This document shows, one piece after another, positions 46,573 to 55,979 of a DNA stretch of 64,000 nucleotides. Position 1 is the stretch's first letter. Each line of letters starts with the position of its first letter. This DNA is from Phytohabitans aurantiacus (GTDB lineage: Bacteria > Actinomycetota > Actinomycetes > Mycobacteriales > Micromonosporaceae), in contig NZ_BSDI01000028.1 of the NCBI RefSeq assembly GCF_027923225.1, positions 1-64,000 on the forward strand. The letters are read 5' to 3'. A program made the position numbers and the translations under genes. A model generated the notes under the pieces. That model made no database searches. It was not told where the DNA came from and saw nothing but the letters and a program-made list of their open reading frames with translations.

Positions 46573-47118
46573 CTACTCGCCCTTCGCGACGACCACCGCC
46601 GCCGGCCGCAGCAGGCGCTCCTCGGTGCCGTACCCGGGCCGCACCACGCGCAGGATCGTGCCCGCGGGCGCCTCGGGCGAGGGCAGCACGGCCACCGCCT
46701 CGTGCCGGCTCGGGTCGAACGCCGCACCTTCGTCGGACCGGCGCGGGAAACCGAGCCGCGCGAGCACACCCAAGGCCTGCTCGCGTACCGCCCGGACGCC
46801 CTCGACCACCGGGGACGGATCGTCTCCGACGTGCTCCAACGCCAGGTCGAGGTTGTCGAGCACCGGCAGCCACTCCGCGGCCACCCGGGCCCGCTCGTCC
46901 TCGCGCTGCACAGCCGACTCACGGGCCGCCCGCTTACGCAGGTTGTCGGCGTCCGCAAGCGCCCGCCGCCACCGGTCCTCCAGATCCGCCACCCGCGTGC
47001 GAAGGTCACTCACCTCCGCACGAAGCTCGTCAAGCAGCACGGGCGACAGGATCTGCGCGTCGCTGGCAGCCGGCTCGGGTTCCAGGCCGTTGCGCTGGTC
47101 ATCGTCGTCGGCGGCCAC
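46573..47118 (-). CDS. grpE: GrpE nucleotide exchange factor
   Basis: A 181-residue protein with an acidic N-terminus (MAADDDDQRN), a long coiled coil (ELRAEVSDLRTRVADLEDRW), and the conserved head region (ADNLRKRAARES, EWLPVLDNLDLALEHVGD, ILRVVRPGYGTEERLLRPA). It resets DnaK by releasing ADP. It begins five bases after the dnaK stop. Confidence 0.93.
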   Translation of the reverse strand: MAADDDDQRNGLEPEPAASDAQILSPVLLDELRAEVSDLRTRVADLEDRWRRALADADNLRKRAARESAVQREDERARVAAEWLPVLDNLDLALEHVGDDPSPVVEGVRAVREQALGVLARLGFPRRSDEGAAFDPSRHEAVAVLPSPEAPAGTILRVVRPGYGTEERLLRPAAVVVAKGE

Positions 47119-47123
47119 GAGGC

Positions 47124-49016
47124 TCAGCTCGGGGTGAACTCGGCGTCGATGACATCGTCGTCCGGTCCGCCGCCCGGCGGGCGGTCACCGCTCTGGTCAC
47201 CGCCACCGCCGGCGGGCCCGGTCCCGGCGGCGGCGGCGAGGCTGTGGTAGACCTGCTGGAGCTCGGACGTGAGTGAGCGGACCCGGTCGATCGGCGCCTG
47301 CTCCTTGACGGCCTGGTGCGCGTCGGCCACCAGCATCTCCGCGCGGGCCTTCTCGTGTACGGGGGCCTGGTCGCCCAGATCCGACAGCCGCCGCCGCACC
47401 TGGTACGCGATGGCGTCCAACTCGTTGCGCGCGTCAACCTCCGCGCGCAGGCGAGCATCCTCGCCGCGGTGCTGCTCGGCCTCCGCCACCATCCGGTCGA
47501 TCTCGGACTTGTCCAGGTTGCTGGTCTCGCTGATCGTGATCCGCTGCTCGGCTCCGGTATCGCGGTCCCGGGCCGAAACGTTGAGGATGCCGTTGGCATC
47601 GATATCGAAGGTGACCTCGATCTGCGGCTCGCCCCGCGGCGCCGGCCGCACGCCCTCCAACCGGAACCGGCCCAGCACCCGGTTGTCGGCCGCGCGCTCC
47701 CGTTCGCCCTGCAGAACCACGATGTCGACCGCGCCCTGGTTGTCGTCGGCGGTGGAGAACACCTCCGTGCGCCTGGCTGGGATGGTCGTGTTCCGCTCGA
47801 TGATCTTGGTCATCACGCCGCCCATGGTCTCCACGCCCAGCGACAGCGGCGTGACGTCCAGCAGCAGCACGTCCTTGACCTCACCCTTGATGACCGCCGC
47901 CTGGACCGCGGCACCGAGCGCGACCACCTCGTCCGGGTTAACCGTCATGTTCGGATCCTTGCCGCCGGTCAGCCGCCGGACCAGGTTCTGCACGGCGGGC
48001 ATCCGCGTCGACCCGCCGACCAAGATCACCTCGTCGATGTCGCTGTCGGCGACCTTGGCGTCGGCCATCGCCTGCCGCACAGGTTCCAGGCAGCGCTCGA
48101 CCAGGTCGGCGGTGATCTGCTCGAACGTCGACCGCATCACCGTCATGTTGAGGTGTTTGGGGCCGTTAGCGTCGGCTGTGACAAACGGGAGGTTCACGGT
48201 GGTCTGAGTGACCGACGACAACTCGACCTTCGCCTTCTCCGCGGCCTCAAACAGCCGCTGCAGCGCCTGCGGATCCCGCCGCAGGTCGATGCCCTGCTCG
48301 CGCTGGAATTCGGTGGCCAGGTGGTCGACAAGTCGGCGGTCGAAGTCGTCGCCGCCCAGATGGCTGTCGCCGGCCGTGGCCCGCACCTCCACCACACCGT
48401 CGCCCACGTCCAGGATGCTGACATCGAACGTGCCGCCACCGAGATCGAACACCAGCACCGTCTCGTGCTGGCGCTTGTCCAGGCCGTACGCCAGAGCCGC
48501 AGCGGTCGGCTCGTTGATGATCCGCAACACCTCCAGACCGGCGATCCGCCCGGCGTCCCTCGTGGCGGTGCGCTGCGCGTCGTTGAAGTACGCCGGCACC
48601 GTGATGACCGCCTCGGTCACCTTCTCGCCGAGAAACTTCGCCGCGTCCTCCACGAGCTTGCGCAGCACCAGCGCGGATACCTCCTCCGGCGCGTACTGGC
48701 GGTCGCGGACCTTGAACCGGACCGCACCCTCCGGGCCAGACTCGACGTCGAACGTCACCGCATTAAGCTCGCTGGCAACCTCCTCGTACCGGCGGCCGAT
48801 GAAGCGCTTGGCGGAATAGATCGTGCCCTTCGGGTTGAGGACCGCCTGCCGCCGGGCAAGCTGCCCTACCAGCCGTTCCCCCTGATCGGTAAACGCCACC
48901 ACCGACGGGGTCGTGCGCGACCCCTCGACGTTGGCAATCACCGTCGGCTGGCCGCCCTCCACGGTAGCGATCACCGAGTTCGTGGTCCCGAGATCGATAC
49001 CGACCGCCTTTGCCAT
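47124..49016 (-). CDS. dnaK: DnaK chaperone (Hsp70)
   Basis: A 630-residue Hsp70: VGIDLGTTNSVIATVEGG, NEPTAAALAYGLD, LVFDLGGGTFDVSILDVG and VGGSTRMPAV in the ATPase domain, the linker DVLLLDVTPLSLGVETMGG, a substrate-binding domain and a Gly-rich tail. ATG 49016 is chosen for GGGGGGAG upstream; an open frame extends to 49109. First gene of a seven-gene operon with grpE, dnaJ, cbpM, clpB, trxC and a TrxR-like gene. The different gene set from the usual hspR-containing actinobacterial dnaK operon suggests it is an additional copy. No HAIR or CIRCE element is seen upstream. Confidence 0.95.
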   Translation of the reverse strand: MAKAVGIDLGTTNSVIATVEGGQPTVIANVEGSRTTPSVVAFTDQGERLVGQLARRQAVLNPKGTIYSAKRFIGRRYEEVASELNAVTFDVESGPEGAVRFKVRDRQYAPEEVSALVLRKLVEDAAKFLGEKVTEAVITVPAYFNDAQRTATRDAGRIAGLEVLRIINEPTAAALAYGLDKRQHETVLVFDLGGGTFDVSILDVGDGVVEVRATAGDSHLGGDDFDRRLVDHLATEFQREQGIDLRRDPQALQRLFEAAEKAKVELSSVTQTTVNLPFVTADANGPKHLNMTVMRSTFEQITADLVERCLEPVRQAMADAKVADSDIDEVILVGGSTRMPAVQNLVRRLTGGKDPNMTVNPDEVVALGAAVQAAVIKGEVKDVLLLDVTPLSLGVETMGGVMTKIIERNTTIPARRTEVFSTADDNQGAVDIVVLQGERERAADNRVLGRFRLEGVRPAPRGEPQIEVTFDIDANGILNVSARDRDTGAEQRITISETSNLDKSEIDRMVAEAEQHRGEDARLRAEVDARNELDAIAYQVRRRLSDLGDQAPVHEKARAEMLVADAHQAVKEQAPIDRVRSLTSELQQVYHSLAAAAGTGPAGGGGDQSGDRPPGGGPDDDVIDAEFTPS

Positions 49017-49243
49017 GGCCGTCTCCCCCCAAATATTTCCGGATTTGACCGTTCCGTAGGGCCTACCCGAACTCCCGGAGCCGAAACCACTGACCGGGAG
49101 GGATATCAAGAATCGAAGACCCCCGCGATATCGGGCATCTCGCGCTGCCCGACCGGGACCGCGGTACCCCGCAGTGAACGCCGGTGGCCACCGACCTAGG
49201 TTTCACACCACGCGTCGGCGGACGGCCGCAACTGGCACATCTG

Positions 49244-49292
49244 GGCCCTGGACTGGGAAAACGCGGTTCTTATTCTGCCACGTATGGTCCAC
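49244..49292 (+). repeat. 49-bp direct repeat, right copy
   Basis: Same as 40256-40304 except A to G at the eighth base. Flanking sequence diverges at once on the right side (TATCTATATTT). It lies 227 bases upstream of the dnaK start. Confidence 0.85.
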
Positions 49293-49310
49293 TATCTATA
49301 TTTGCAGCTC

Positions 49311-49347
49311 GCAGCCCCCTCGCCTGAAATCTCGGGTAAGGGGCTGC
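49311..49347. terminator. Hairpin beside the right direct repeat
   Basis: GCAGCCCC (49311-49318) pairs with GGGGCTGC (49340-49347) over a 21-base loop. It lies in the non-coding stretch 49017-49564 together with the repeat and the probable dnaK promoter region; no gene is supported there. Confidence 0.5.
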
Positions 49348-49564
49348 TCCGTATGCACCCATTACTATGGGAGCAGCTGCGAGGACCTCCGCTTCCCGGT
49401 TCTAGATCTATGTAGACGGTGTCCTGGGCCCCCGGTCTGCCGTTGCCGTGGCTGCGGACCCGGTTCCGACGACCATTGAGGCTTCACCTGTCCGTGATCC
49501 GGGTGAGCGCTGCGGTGAGCCTCCGGACCGTGCGGGTGAGGTTCACTTCGTAAGTCGCATCGCG

Positions 49565-50106
49565 TGGGTCTGCCCAGGGGCTGGTCGAGGGTTGGTCGGC
49601 GTCGTCGGTTGGTGGCGGGACACGAGACGGTGATCGCTCGACACGTTTCGGGCGTGCGCGGGCAGGATCGTGGCCGTAGGTGTCGGCGATGGCATCCTGC
49701 GCTGCGGCTGGGCAACGCCGGTGCGAACACCGCGGCCGATCACCTGGAGGTCCTGGCGGAGGCGTTCGCGCAGATCCCGACCGAGCATCGGCGGCGCCTG
49801 CTGGTGCGCGGTGACTCGGCCGCCGCGGCTCACGCCGTGCTGGACTGGCTGGTCGAGCAAAACCGCAAGCGTGGCCGCAGTGTGGAGTACTCGATCGGCG
49901 ATCGGCGAACCGGAACGGACCGCGATCGCTGGCATCCCCACGTCCGGGTGGTCACCAGCGATCAACGCCGACGGCGGATACCTGCGGTCGTGTGCGATCT
50001 GGGCGGCGGCGGGCGAGGTGGGCTTCCAGTCGTCGCCCGGCGCAGCGACCAGCTATGGGTTTGTTCCTCTATCCCGCGGCTCCGTTCGCAATCCGCGGGT
50101 GTCGGA
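49565..50106 (+). pseudogene. IS1380-like transposase remnant
   Basis: The central part reads LRLGNAGANTAADHLEVLAE, then RRLLVRGDSAAAAHAVLDWL, characteristic of IS1380-type transposases including the catalytic Asp region. After EYSIG the reading continues in another frame (IPTSGWSPAINADGGYLR). The N-terminus and most of the C-terminus are missing. It ends against the convergent SARP gene. Confidence 0.72.
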
Positions 50107-50107
50107 A

Positions 50108-52927
50108 TCAGCTGACCGACGAATGTCGGGACGCCAGCTCACCGAGCTCGGTCACCGCGCGGTCGAGGACCGCCGGCCCGCCCAGTTTTGCCGCTTCGTT
50201 GCGCACGTGCTGCAGCTCGTCCTTGTCCACGATATCTTCCACGCGCACGAACGATCGCGCGCTGTGTCGGGCGATCTCCGGGCTGACGGCAGCGGCCCCG
50301 GGGATGGCGTCGGCAACGATCAGTAGCAGGGCCGCGGTTGACGGGCGGCCGGCTGAGGCGAGCAGCTCGGCTGCGTTGCGGGCGGTGGTCCACAGTTGGG
50401 TCGTCTGCCCGGTGCGCCGCCAGAACTCAATGAGGTAGGCGAAGCCGTTGGCCGCACCCGCCACGTCCCCGGTCCGTGCCTGTGCCGACGCCAGGGATAC
50501 CCGGGCCACCCCCTCGATGAAGCTGCAGCCGACCGAGATGGCTTCCCGGATGGCGGCCGAGTAGCACGCGATCGCCTGCCTCGATGGCAGCAGTTCACCC
50601 TCGACGTAGGCGACGAAGGCGCGGTGCGATCCGCACCGGGAGGTCACCCGCGCCCGGTCGAGCAGCGAACGGGCCGATGCACGATCGCCGTCGTACGCTG
50701 CGGCGAGCGCGGCGGAGCCGACGAACGTCGCCTCGTCGGGGCTGGGTGTCGCGGCGGCCTGCAGCCAGTCCTGGCGAGCCGCGCCGAAGTCACCGCGGAA
50801 GTGCGCGACGACCCCGAGCACGCTCCAACCGCGGATTTCGTCGCCCGCGTCGATCGCCTCGCGGGCGAGCCGTTCGGCCTCGTCCAGCTCGCCCGTGAGA
50901 CGCGCGGCTTCTGCCGCGGCGGCGAGTATGGCCGGGTGAGAGGGGTGACCGACGAGCGTCGAGTCGGCGGCGAGCTCCGTGGCCCAGGACCAGATTTCGG
51001 GTAGGTCGCGCCACGTGGCTACCTGGTTCACGCCGAGTGTGATCGCCACCCGGTCGTCGAAGGATGCCAGGTCGCGCGCGGCGCGCAGGTTGTCCAGCTC
51101 GGCCCGCAGCCTCCGATCGACGCGCGCTTCTTCCGCCCCCGGCATCCGGGTGCCGATCTCCTCGGCTACGACGCGGCACCGGGACACGAACCGCGCGGAG
51201 GCTTCGTCGCGCTCGGCGAGGAGATCGATCTCGTCGTGAAGGAAAGCGCGGACCGTGAACAACAGCCGGTAGCGACCCGCGACGGGATCCGCGACCAGCA
51301 GCGACGCGTCCACGAGCCGGTGCAACAGGTCCACGGGGTCGTCGCGCAGCCCGACGCTCAGTGCTTCGACCGTGGGGACGTCCACCCCACCTGCGAAGGG
51401 CGCGATCGCGCGCAGGAGCCACTGCTGGTCGGGTGTGAGCAGGCGGTAGGACGACGCGATCGTCGCCCGCAAGGTCCGCTGTCGCTGGGCCTCCGGGCCC
51501 TCGAGCCCGGTCGCGAGGTCGAGGGCCCGGTCCAGGCGGGTGAGCACATCGCGCATCGGCATCAGTCCCACCTGTCTGGCTGCCAGCTCGATGCCGAGCG
51601 GCAGGCCGTCTAGGCGTTGCAGGATCTCGACAAGATCGGCCGCTTCCTCGGCGGCCAGTTCATAGGACGGCCGGCGCCGCCGAGCGTGCTCCACGAAGGC
51701 GCGCACGCTCGGCCTGCGACGTAACGCGTCGAGGTCGGCCGCATCGTGAGGCACCGGGAGTGTCTGCAGCCGCACGACGTACTCCCCCGGCACCTGCAGG
51801 GTCACGCGTGAGGTGGCCAGCACGCGCACGCCCGGCGACGAACGGCTGATGGCGACCACCAGATCGCGACAGGCGGCTGCGACGTGTTCACAGTTGTCCA
51901 GCAGGAGGAAGAGCGACCGGTCCGCCAGAGCGGCCGCGATGTCGGCCGGGTGGACCTCGCCGGTCATCCGCAGCCCGAGCGTGGACGCCACCGCCTGGCA
52001 GACGTGTTCGGCCCGGTCGACCACGGCCAGTGGTACGACCACCGCCTCGTCGGCGTCGGCCGCGATGTCGAGCCCCAACCGGGTCTTGCCGACCCCGCCC
52101 GCGCCAGTGAGAATCACCACCGCGTGATCGGCGAGCAGTCGAAGTACCTCCTCGCGCTCATGCTGTCGACCGATCATTGGACCGATCGGTCTCGCGACAC
52201 GCGCGGCGAGCACCTGTCGCCCGAGGGTCCCGGCCGCGACCCGTTTCTCCAGCTCGGCCAGTGCGGGCGTCGGATCCAGCCCAGTCTCGTGGACCAGCCG
52301 GCGGCGAAACGCCTGGGCCGCCGTCATCGCCTCCGCTGCGCGGCCCTCGGCCGCCAGCGCGCGGATCTGTAGGAACGCGGTCCGCTCACGCAGCGGCGCG
52401 GCCGTTGCCGCGGCCGCAGCGTCCGCGGCGACATGCTCACCTGTTGCCAGGCGTCGCTCCAGGAACTCGTCGACCAGCTCCAGCTTCAGCTCGCCGAGTC
52501 GGACCGACTCACTCTCCAACTCGGGCAGCGAGCGGAACTCCTCCAAGGCGGGCCCGCGCCACAGCGACAGCGCCGCCCCGGGGTCGTCGGGAGCGAGGCG
52601 TTGTACGGCATCGACATCGAGCTCCCACGGCTCCAGGTGGAGGCGGTAGCCGTTGGCTCGCCGTTCCAGCCGCCCTGCCAACAGACCGAGATGACCGCGC
52701 ACACGGGAGATGTGGTTGTAGAGCGCCTGCACCGCGTTGTCGGGCGGGTCGTCGGGCCACAACGCTTCGATCAGCCGCTGGACCCCCACCGTCCGCCCGG
52801 CCTCGAGAGCGAGCAGCGCCAGCAGGGCTCGCCGCCGGCTACCGGGGACGTCGACGGTTCGGCCCTCGACCATGACGGCGAGCGGACCGAGGAGGTCAAC
52901 GCGTAGCGGGAGCCGGGATCGGTCCAT
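50108..52927 (-). CDS. SARP/AfsR-family regulator with NB-ARC and TPR
   Basis: A 939-residue regulator. An OmpR-like DNA-binding domain (about 5-95: RVDLLGPLAVMVEGRTVDVP, LIEALWPDDPP, ISRVRGHLG) is followed by a BTAD domain (about 100-245). Then comes an NB-ARC ATPase with GAGGVGKTRLGLDI and LFLLLDNCEH, and about 350 residues of helical TPR-like repeats. Such large SARPs switch on secondary-metabolite clusters. ATG 52927 is chosen. The PIG-L gene lies 31 bases upstream on the same strand, so the two are probably co-transcribed and the SARP may act on the adjacent biosynthetic-looking genes. Confidence 0.88.
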   Translation of the reverse strand: MDRSRLPLRVDLLGPLAVMVEGRTVDVPGSRRRALLALLALEAGRTVGVQRLIEALWPDDPPDNAVQALYNHISRVRGHLGLLAGRLERRANGYRLHLEPWELDVDAVQRLAPDDPGAALSLWRGPALEEFRSLPELESESVRLGELKLELVDEFLERRLATGEHVAADAAAAATAAPLRERTAFLQIRALAAEGRAAEAMTAAQAFRRRLVHETGLDPTPALAELEKRVAAGTLGRQVLAARVARPIGPMIGRQHEREEVLRLLADHAVVILTGAGGVGKTRLGLDIAADADEAVVVPLAVVDRAEHVCQAVASTLGLRMTGEVHPADIAAALADRSLFLLLDNCEHVAAACRDLVVAISRSSPGVRVLATSRVTLQVPGEYVVRLQTLPVPHDAADLDALRRRPSVRAFVEHARRRRPSYELAAEEAADLVEILQRLDGLPLGIELAARQVGLMPMRDVLTRLDRALDLATGLEGPEAQRQRTLRATIASSYRLLTPDQQWLLRAIAPFAGGVDVPTVEALSVGLRDDPVDLLHRLVDASLLVADPVAGRYRLLFTVRAFLHDEIDLLAERDEASARFVSRCRVVAEEIGTRMPGAEEARVDRRLRAELDNLRAARDLASFDDRVAITLGVNQVATWRDLPEIWSWATELAADSTLVGHPSHPAILAAAAEAARLTGELDEAERLAREAIDAGDEIRGWSVLGVVAHFRGDFGAARQDWLQAAATPSPDEATFVGSAALAAAYDGDRASARSLLDRARVTSRCGSHRAFVAYVEGELLPSRQAIACYSAAIREAISVGCSFIEGVARVSLASAQARTGDVAGAANGFAYLIEFWRRTGQTTQLWTTARNAAELLASAGRPSTAALLLIVADAIPGAAAVSPEIARHSARSFVRVEDIVDKDELQHVRNEAAKLGGPAVLDRAVTELGELASRHSSVS

Positions 52928-52958
52928 TCCCGCACTGTGCCGCAGCGCGGGCGCGCAG

Positions 52959-53630
52959 TCACGCGGTTTGCAGCGGCGCGGCGAAGGCTTCTTGTGACAC
53001 CCAGGTCCGGAAGCGATCCAGCCCCACCGCCTCGACAAGGCCGCCGGTCTGTGACCACTGGCGGAGTAGTGCCTCGACCTTGCGGTCCAAGAGCTCGCCG
53101 TCAAGCTCCAGCAGCAACGCGAGCTCATCGTCAGCGCACACCCGTGGACGACCGAGTTCGAAGACGTTGAAGTTCTCGTCCAGGTCCGCGTCGAGCGGCT
53201 GGGGCCGCGCGACCGAATGCAGCAGCAGCGGTGTCTCGCGGGCGCCGAGGATGGCCAGGTCGGTCCACCCGTTCACCGCCCGGTGGTCGGGGTGGCCCGT
53301 GAAGCCGTCCTGGCCGAAGGTGACCACCGTGTCGGGCCGGACATGGTCGAGCAGACGGCCCAATCGGGTTGCGGCCTCGGCCGGGTCGACCGAGGCGCAG
53401 GCGCCATCGTCGTACTCCAGCCAGTGGTGCTCGGTCACTCCGAGCACCGTCAGGGCGGCCTCCAACTCGGTGCTGCGCACGTCTGCGTCACCGCCGGCAG
53501 CGCCGCGGGTAGCGGTCACGCACACGACACGGTGACCGGCGTCCGTCAGCGCCGCCGACAGCCCGCCGGCCAGATAGGTCTCGTCGTCCGGATGAGCCCA
53601 AATCATCAGGACCGTTCCCAGGTGTTCCAT
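52959..53630 (-). CDS. PIG-L family deacetylase
   Basis: A 223-residue zinc-dependent N-deacetylase: the N-terminal metal motif MIWAHPDDETYLAGG (H-P-D-D) and the third ligand region GFTGHPDHRAVNGW. Relatives include MshB, Mca and glycopeptide-modifying enzymes acting on GlcNAc-type substrates; substrate here is unknown. ATG 53630 is chosen. It shares a 125-bp divergent region with the methyltransferase gene at 53756. Confidence 0.85.
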   Translation of the reverse strand: MEHLGTVLMIWAHPDDETYLAGGLSAALTDAGHRVVCVTATRGAAGGDADVRSTELEAALTVLGVTEHHWLEYDDGACASVDPAEAATRLGRLLDHVRPDTVVTFGQDGFTGHPDHRAVNGWTDLAILGARETPLLLHSVARPQPLDADLDENFNVFELGRPRVCADDELALLLELDGELLDRKVEALLRQWSQTGGLVEAVGLDRFRTWVSQEAFAAPLQTA

Positions 53631-53755
53631 GGCCACGATGATCCCGGCAACACCTGTCACGGCGCTGTCACCGCAAGGACAGGGCCGTGGGATCGGGCTC
53701 CTCCACACTCCTCAACAGCGCAACCTGGCGCCCCGACGAAAGGCAACAACGCATC

Positions 53756-54832
53756 ATGACTGCACAGCTCGACGCACCCGTCCTGGACTCCGGCAGGCTC
53801 GAGGAGTTCGCCGGCAAGGTCGCCGGCGACCAGGCGGCAGCGTACAACGCGATCCTTGTCTACCTCGGCGACCGGCTGGGGATCTGGCGATCACTCGCGA
53901 CGCTAGGCACGACCACCGTGGCCCAGCTCGCCGAGCACGCCGGCGTCGCTCCGCGATACCTCCAGGAGTGGCTGGCGGCCCAGGCCGCCAACGGCTACGT
54001 GACCTACAACGCCGCCGCGAACACGTTCACCCTCTCGCCCGAAGCGGCCTCCTGCCTAGCCGAGGAGGAGAGCCCCACTGCGCTGATGTCCGGCTTCGAA
54101 CTCATCGCCGCGGTGTGGGCCGCCAGCGACAAGCTCGCGAACGTCTACACGACCGGCGAAGGGCTCGGCTGGCACGAGCACGACCCCCGCCTGTTCACCG
54201 CCGTCGCCCGCTTCTACGGAACGATGTACCGCAACTCGATGCTCAGCGAGTGGTTCTCCGCGGTGGACGGTTTGATCGAGCAGCTTGAGACCGGCATCCG
54301 CGTCCTCGACGTCGGCTGCGGTCTGGGCGTCCCGACCATCCTGTTGGCGGAGGCGTTCCCGAACTCCACGTTCACCGGCGTCGACTACCACCAGGACTCG
54401 ATCCGGCAGGCTGTCGCTGCGGCGGCGGAGGCCGGTGTCTCCGACCGCGTGGAGTTCCTCGTCGGTGACGCGACAGGGTATGACGGCACCTACGACCTCG
54501 TCCTGTTCTTCGACGCGGTTCACGACTTCGGCGACCCCGTCGGCGCCCTAGCGCACGCCCGCAGCGTGCTGGCGCCTGGTGGCCGGGTCGTGGCGATCGA
54601 GCCGTATGCCGAGGATACGCTCGAGGCGAATCTGGCCAACCCGATCGCCCCCGTGTTCTACGTCGGCAGTTCGGCGCTGTGTGTCCCACACAGCGTCTCC
54701 GACGGCGGCGCGGCGTTCGGCGCCCAAGCCGGCCCAGCCCGTCTCACCCAAGCGTTCCGCGACGCCGGCTTCACCTCCGCGCAGGTCGCCGCGTCGACGA
54801 TGACCAACCTGGTCATCGAGGCCCGCGCCTGA
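53756..54832 (+). CDS. Class I SAM methyltransferase with winged-helix N-terminus
   Basis: A 358-residue protein. The N-terminal winged-helix/dimerisation part (LGIWRSLATLGTTTVAQLAE, APRYLQEWLAAQAANGYVT) is followed by a Rossmann methyltransferase: RVLDVGCGLGVPTILLAEAF (motif I), DLVLFFDAVHDFGDP and LAPGGRVVAIEP. The layout resembles O-methyltransferase-like and Rv2258c-type proteins. ATG 53756 follows AAAGG at 12 bases, a little far. Divergent from the PIG-L gene. A shorter related 5' fragment follows at 55127. Confidence 0.85.
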   Translation: MTAQLDAPVLDSGRLEEFAGKVAGDQAAAYNAILVYLGDRLGIWRSLATLGTTTVAQLAEHAGVAPRYLQEWLAAQAANGYVTYNAAANTFTLSPEAASCLAEEESPTALMSGFELIAAVWAASDKLANVYTTGEGLGWHEHDPRLFTAVARFYGTMYRNSMLSEWFSAVDGLIEQLETGIRVLDVGCGLGVPTILLAEAFPNSTFTGVDYHQDSIRQAVAAAAEAGVSDRVEFLVGDATGYDGTYDLVLFFDAVHDFGDPVGALAHARSVLAPGGRVVAIEPYAEDTLEANLANPIAPVFYVGSSALCVPHSVSDGGAAFGAQAGPARLTQAFRDAGFTSAQVAASTMTNLVIEARA

Positions 54833-55126
54833 CCCGGCAGACTCACCATCAAACCACCGCGGAGCCTGCGCCGAGTCGGTGAAGAGGCCGTTGAGCAACC
54901 GCATCCCAACGCTGGTTGATGAGCGACCGTAGGGCTTGTTCCGAAACAGGGCGCGCTGCCGCTGCAGGCTCGCCAGCGACTGGAGAGCCCGCAGCGGCGT
55001 GAAACCTCGACGGTCCCGCCGGTTCCGCACGGTGGGCCACATCGGCCACCGAGGCTGCAGTTGTCCGACGGCATCCCTGCGATCGAAATCGCCAGGGTGG
55101 TGTGATCGACAACGAAGGAGTTCACG

Positions 55127-55262
55127 ATGGCCACGACGCTCGAGCCGGCCGGCCGCCACTTCGACCTGCTGACCGCCCCGACCCCCGGCCTGCCTGCCGA
55201 CGCTTTCGCCGAGCGGGTGCTCGCGGCCACCCTCGGCACGACGCCGCGGCAGGGGAGCCGCA
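55127..55262 (+). pseudogene. Truncated methyltransferase N-terminus
   Basis: A good ribosome site (GAAGGAG) precedes ATG 55127, giving MATTLEPAGRHFDLLTAP and PADAFAERVLAATLGT, which resembles the start of winged-helix methyltransferases like the gene just upstream. After about 45 codons the resemblance stops and the frame runs into non-coding sequence. The 294 bases before it hold no supported gene. Confidence 0.5.
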
Positions 55263-55979
55263 GTGGCGGCATCGCCTTGCGTCCATGCTCGAGAGCGCCA
55301 CGTCGTTACGCTGCGGTGGGATGTTGCGGACTTTTAATCCGCGGGGGTTGCCTTTCGGCCCCGCTACCAAACGTAAGCCAAGCACGTCTAGGTTCTCGCC
55401 TGCCATTCCCAGTCAGATGGGCCGGAGTATCGCCAGGTCAGAGCGGTCGTTGCCCAGTGTAGTCTCCGAGTCGACAGGCGCTCAGGGCCAAAATCCAGAC
55501 TCTAGGCGCGGAGTCCGCCCAGGGTCGCTGGCATCCGAGCACCCAGGGAGCACCCACAATCCACCAACCACTCCCGTGAGGGTTCTACGGGCCGACTCGC
55601 GACCGACGATGCGTCCGGTGCACGACTCGCAGAAGCAACGGTTCCCTAAACAGCCACTTCATCTGGCGTCCAATTACGCTGACCTGCTGACCGTGTGATG
55701 GCCGGCCGGGCGAACTCGTCGCGACTGGGCGCGTTCCCGCCGTCGGTGGCACGAAGTCGGCTCGATCATGTCACCCTCACGCCGCGACAAGGTCCATAGT
55801 AGATCGGTACTAATACGGCCTGCTGCTGGCCTTTTGGTGGAGGATTCTTCGGGGCTGCGGGTGGTATCGGTTAGTGACACACATTCCGCCGATGACTGCG
55901 AGGAAGCACGGCGCCCGTAAGAGGATCTGAAACGGTCGGCTGATCCCTGGTCCGCAGGGTCACCTTGGACGGGGCGGAT
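55263..55979. other. Intergenic with tRNA-Lys-like stem-loop
   Basis: No coding gene supported. At 55326-55342 a GCGGA/TCCGC stem holds the loop CTTTTAA, identical to a tRNA-Lys(UUU) anticodon arm. A second hairpin, GCGGGG/CCCCGC, overlaps its right side. D-arm and acceptor stem could not be completed, so this is not called a tRNA. Confidence 0.4.

Noticed and set aside
49017..49110. HAIR or CIRCE heat-shock operator before dnaK
   Set aside because: No CTTGAGT/ACTCAAG or TTAGCACTC/GAGTGCTAA pair is present in the upstream stretch.
47316..49199. Long open frame on the plus strand opposite dnaK, and similar ones opposite hsdR and clpB
   Set aside because: Shadow frames produced by high GC and strong codon bias; they encode His/Arg/Gly-rich strings with no family resemblance, opposite clearly conserved genes.
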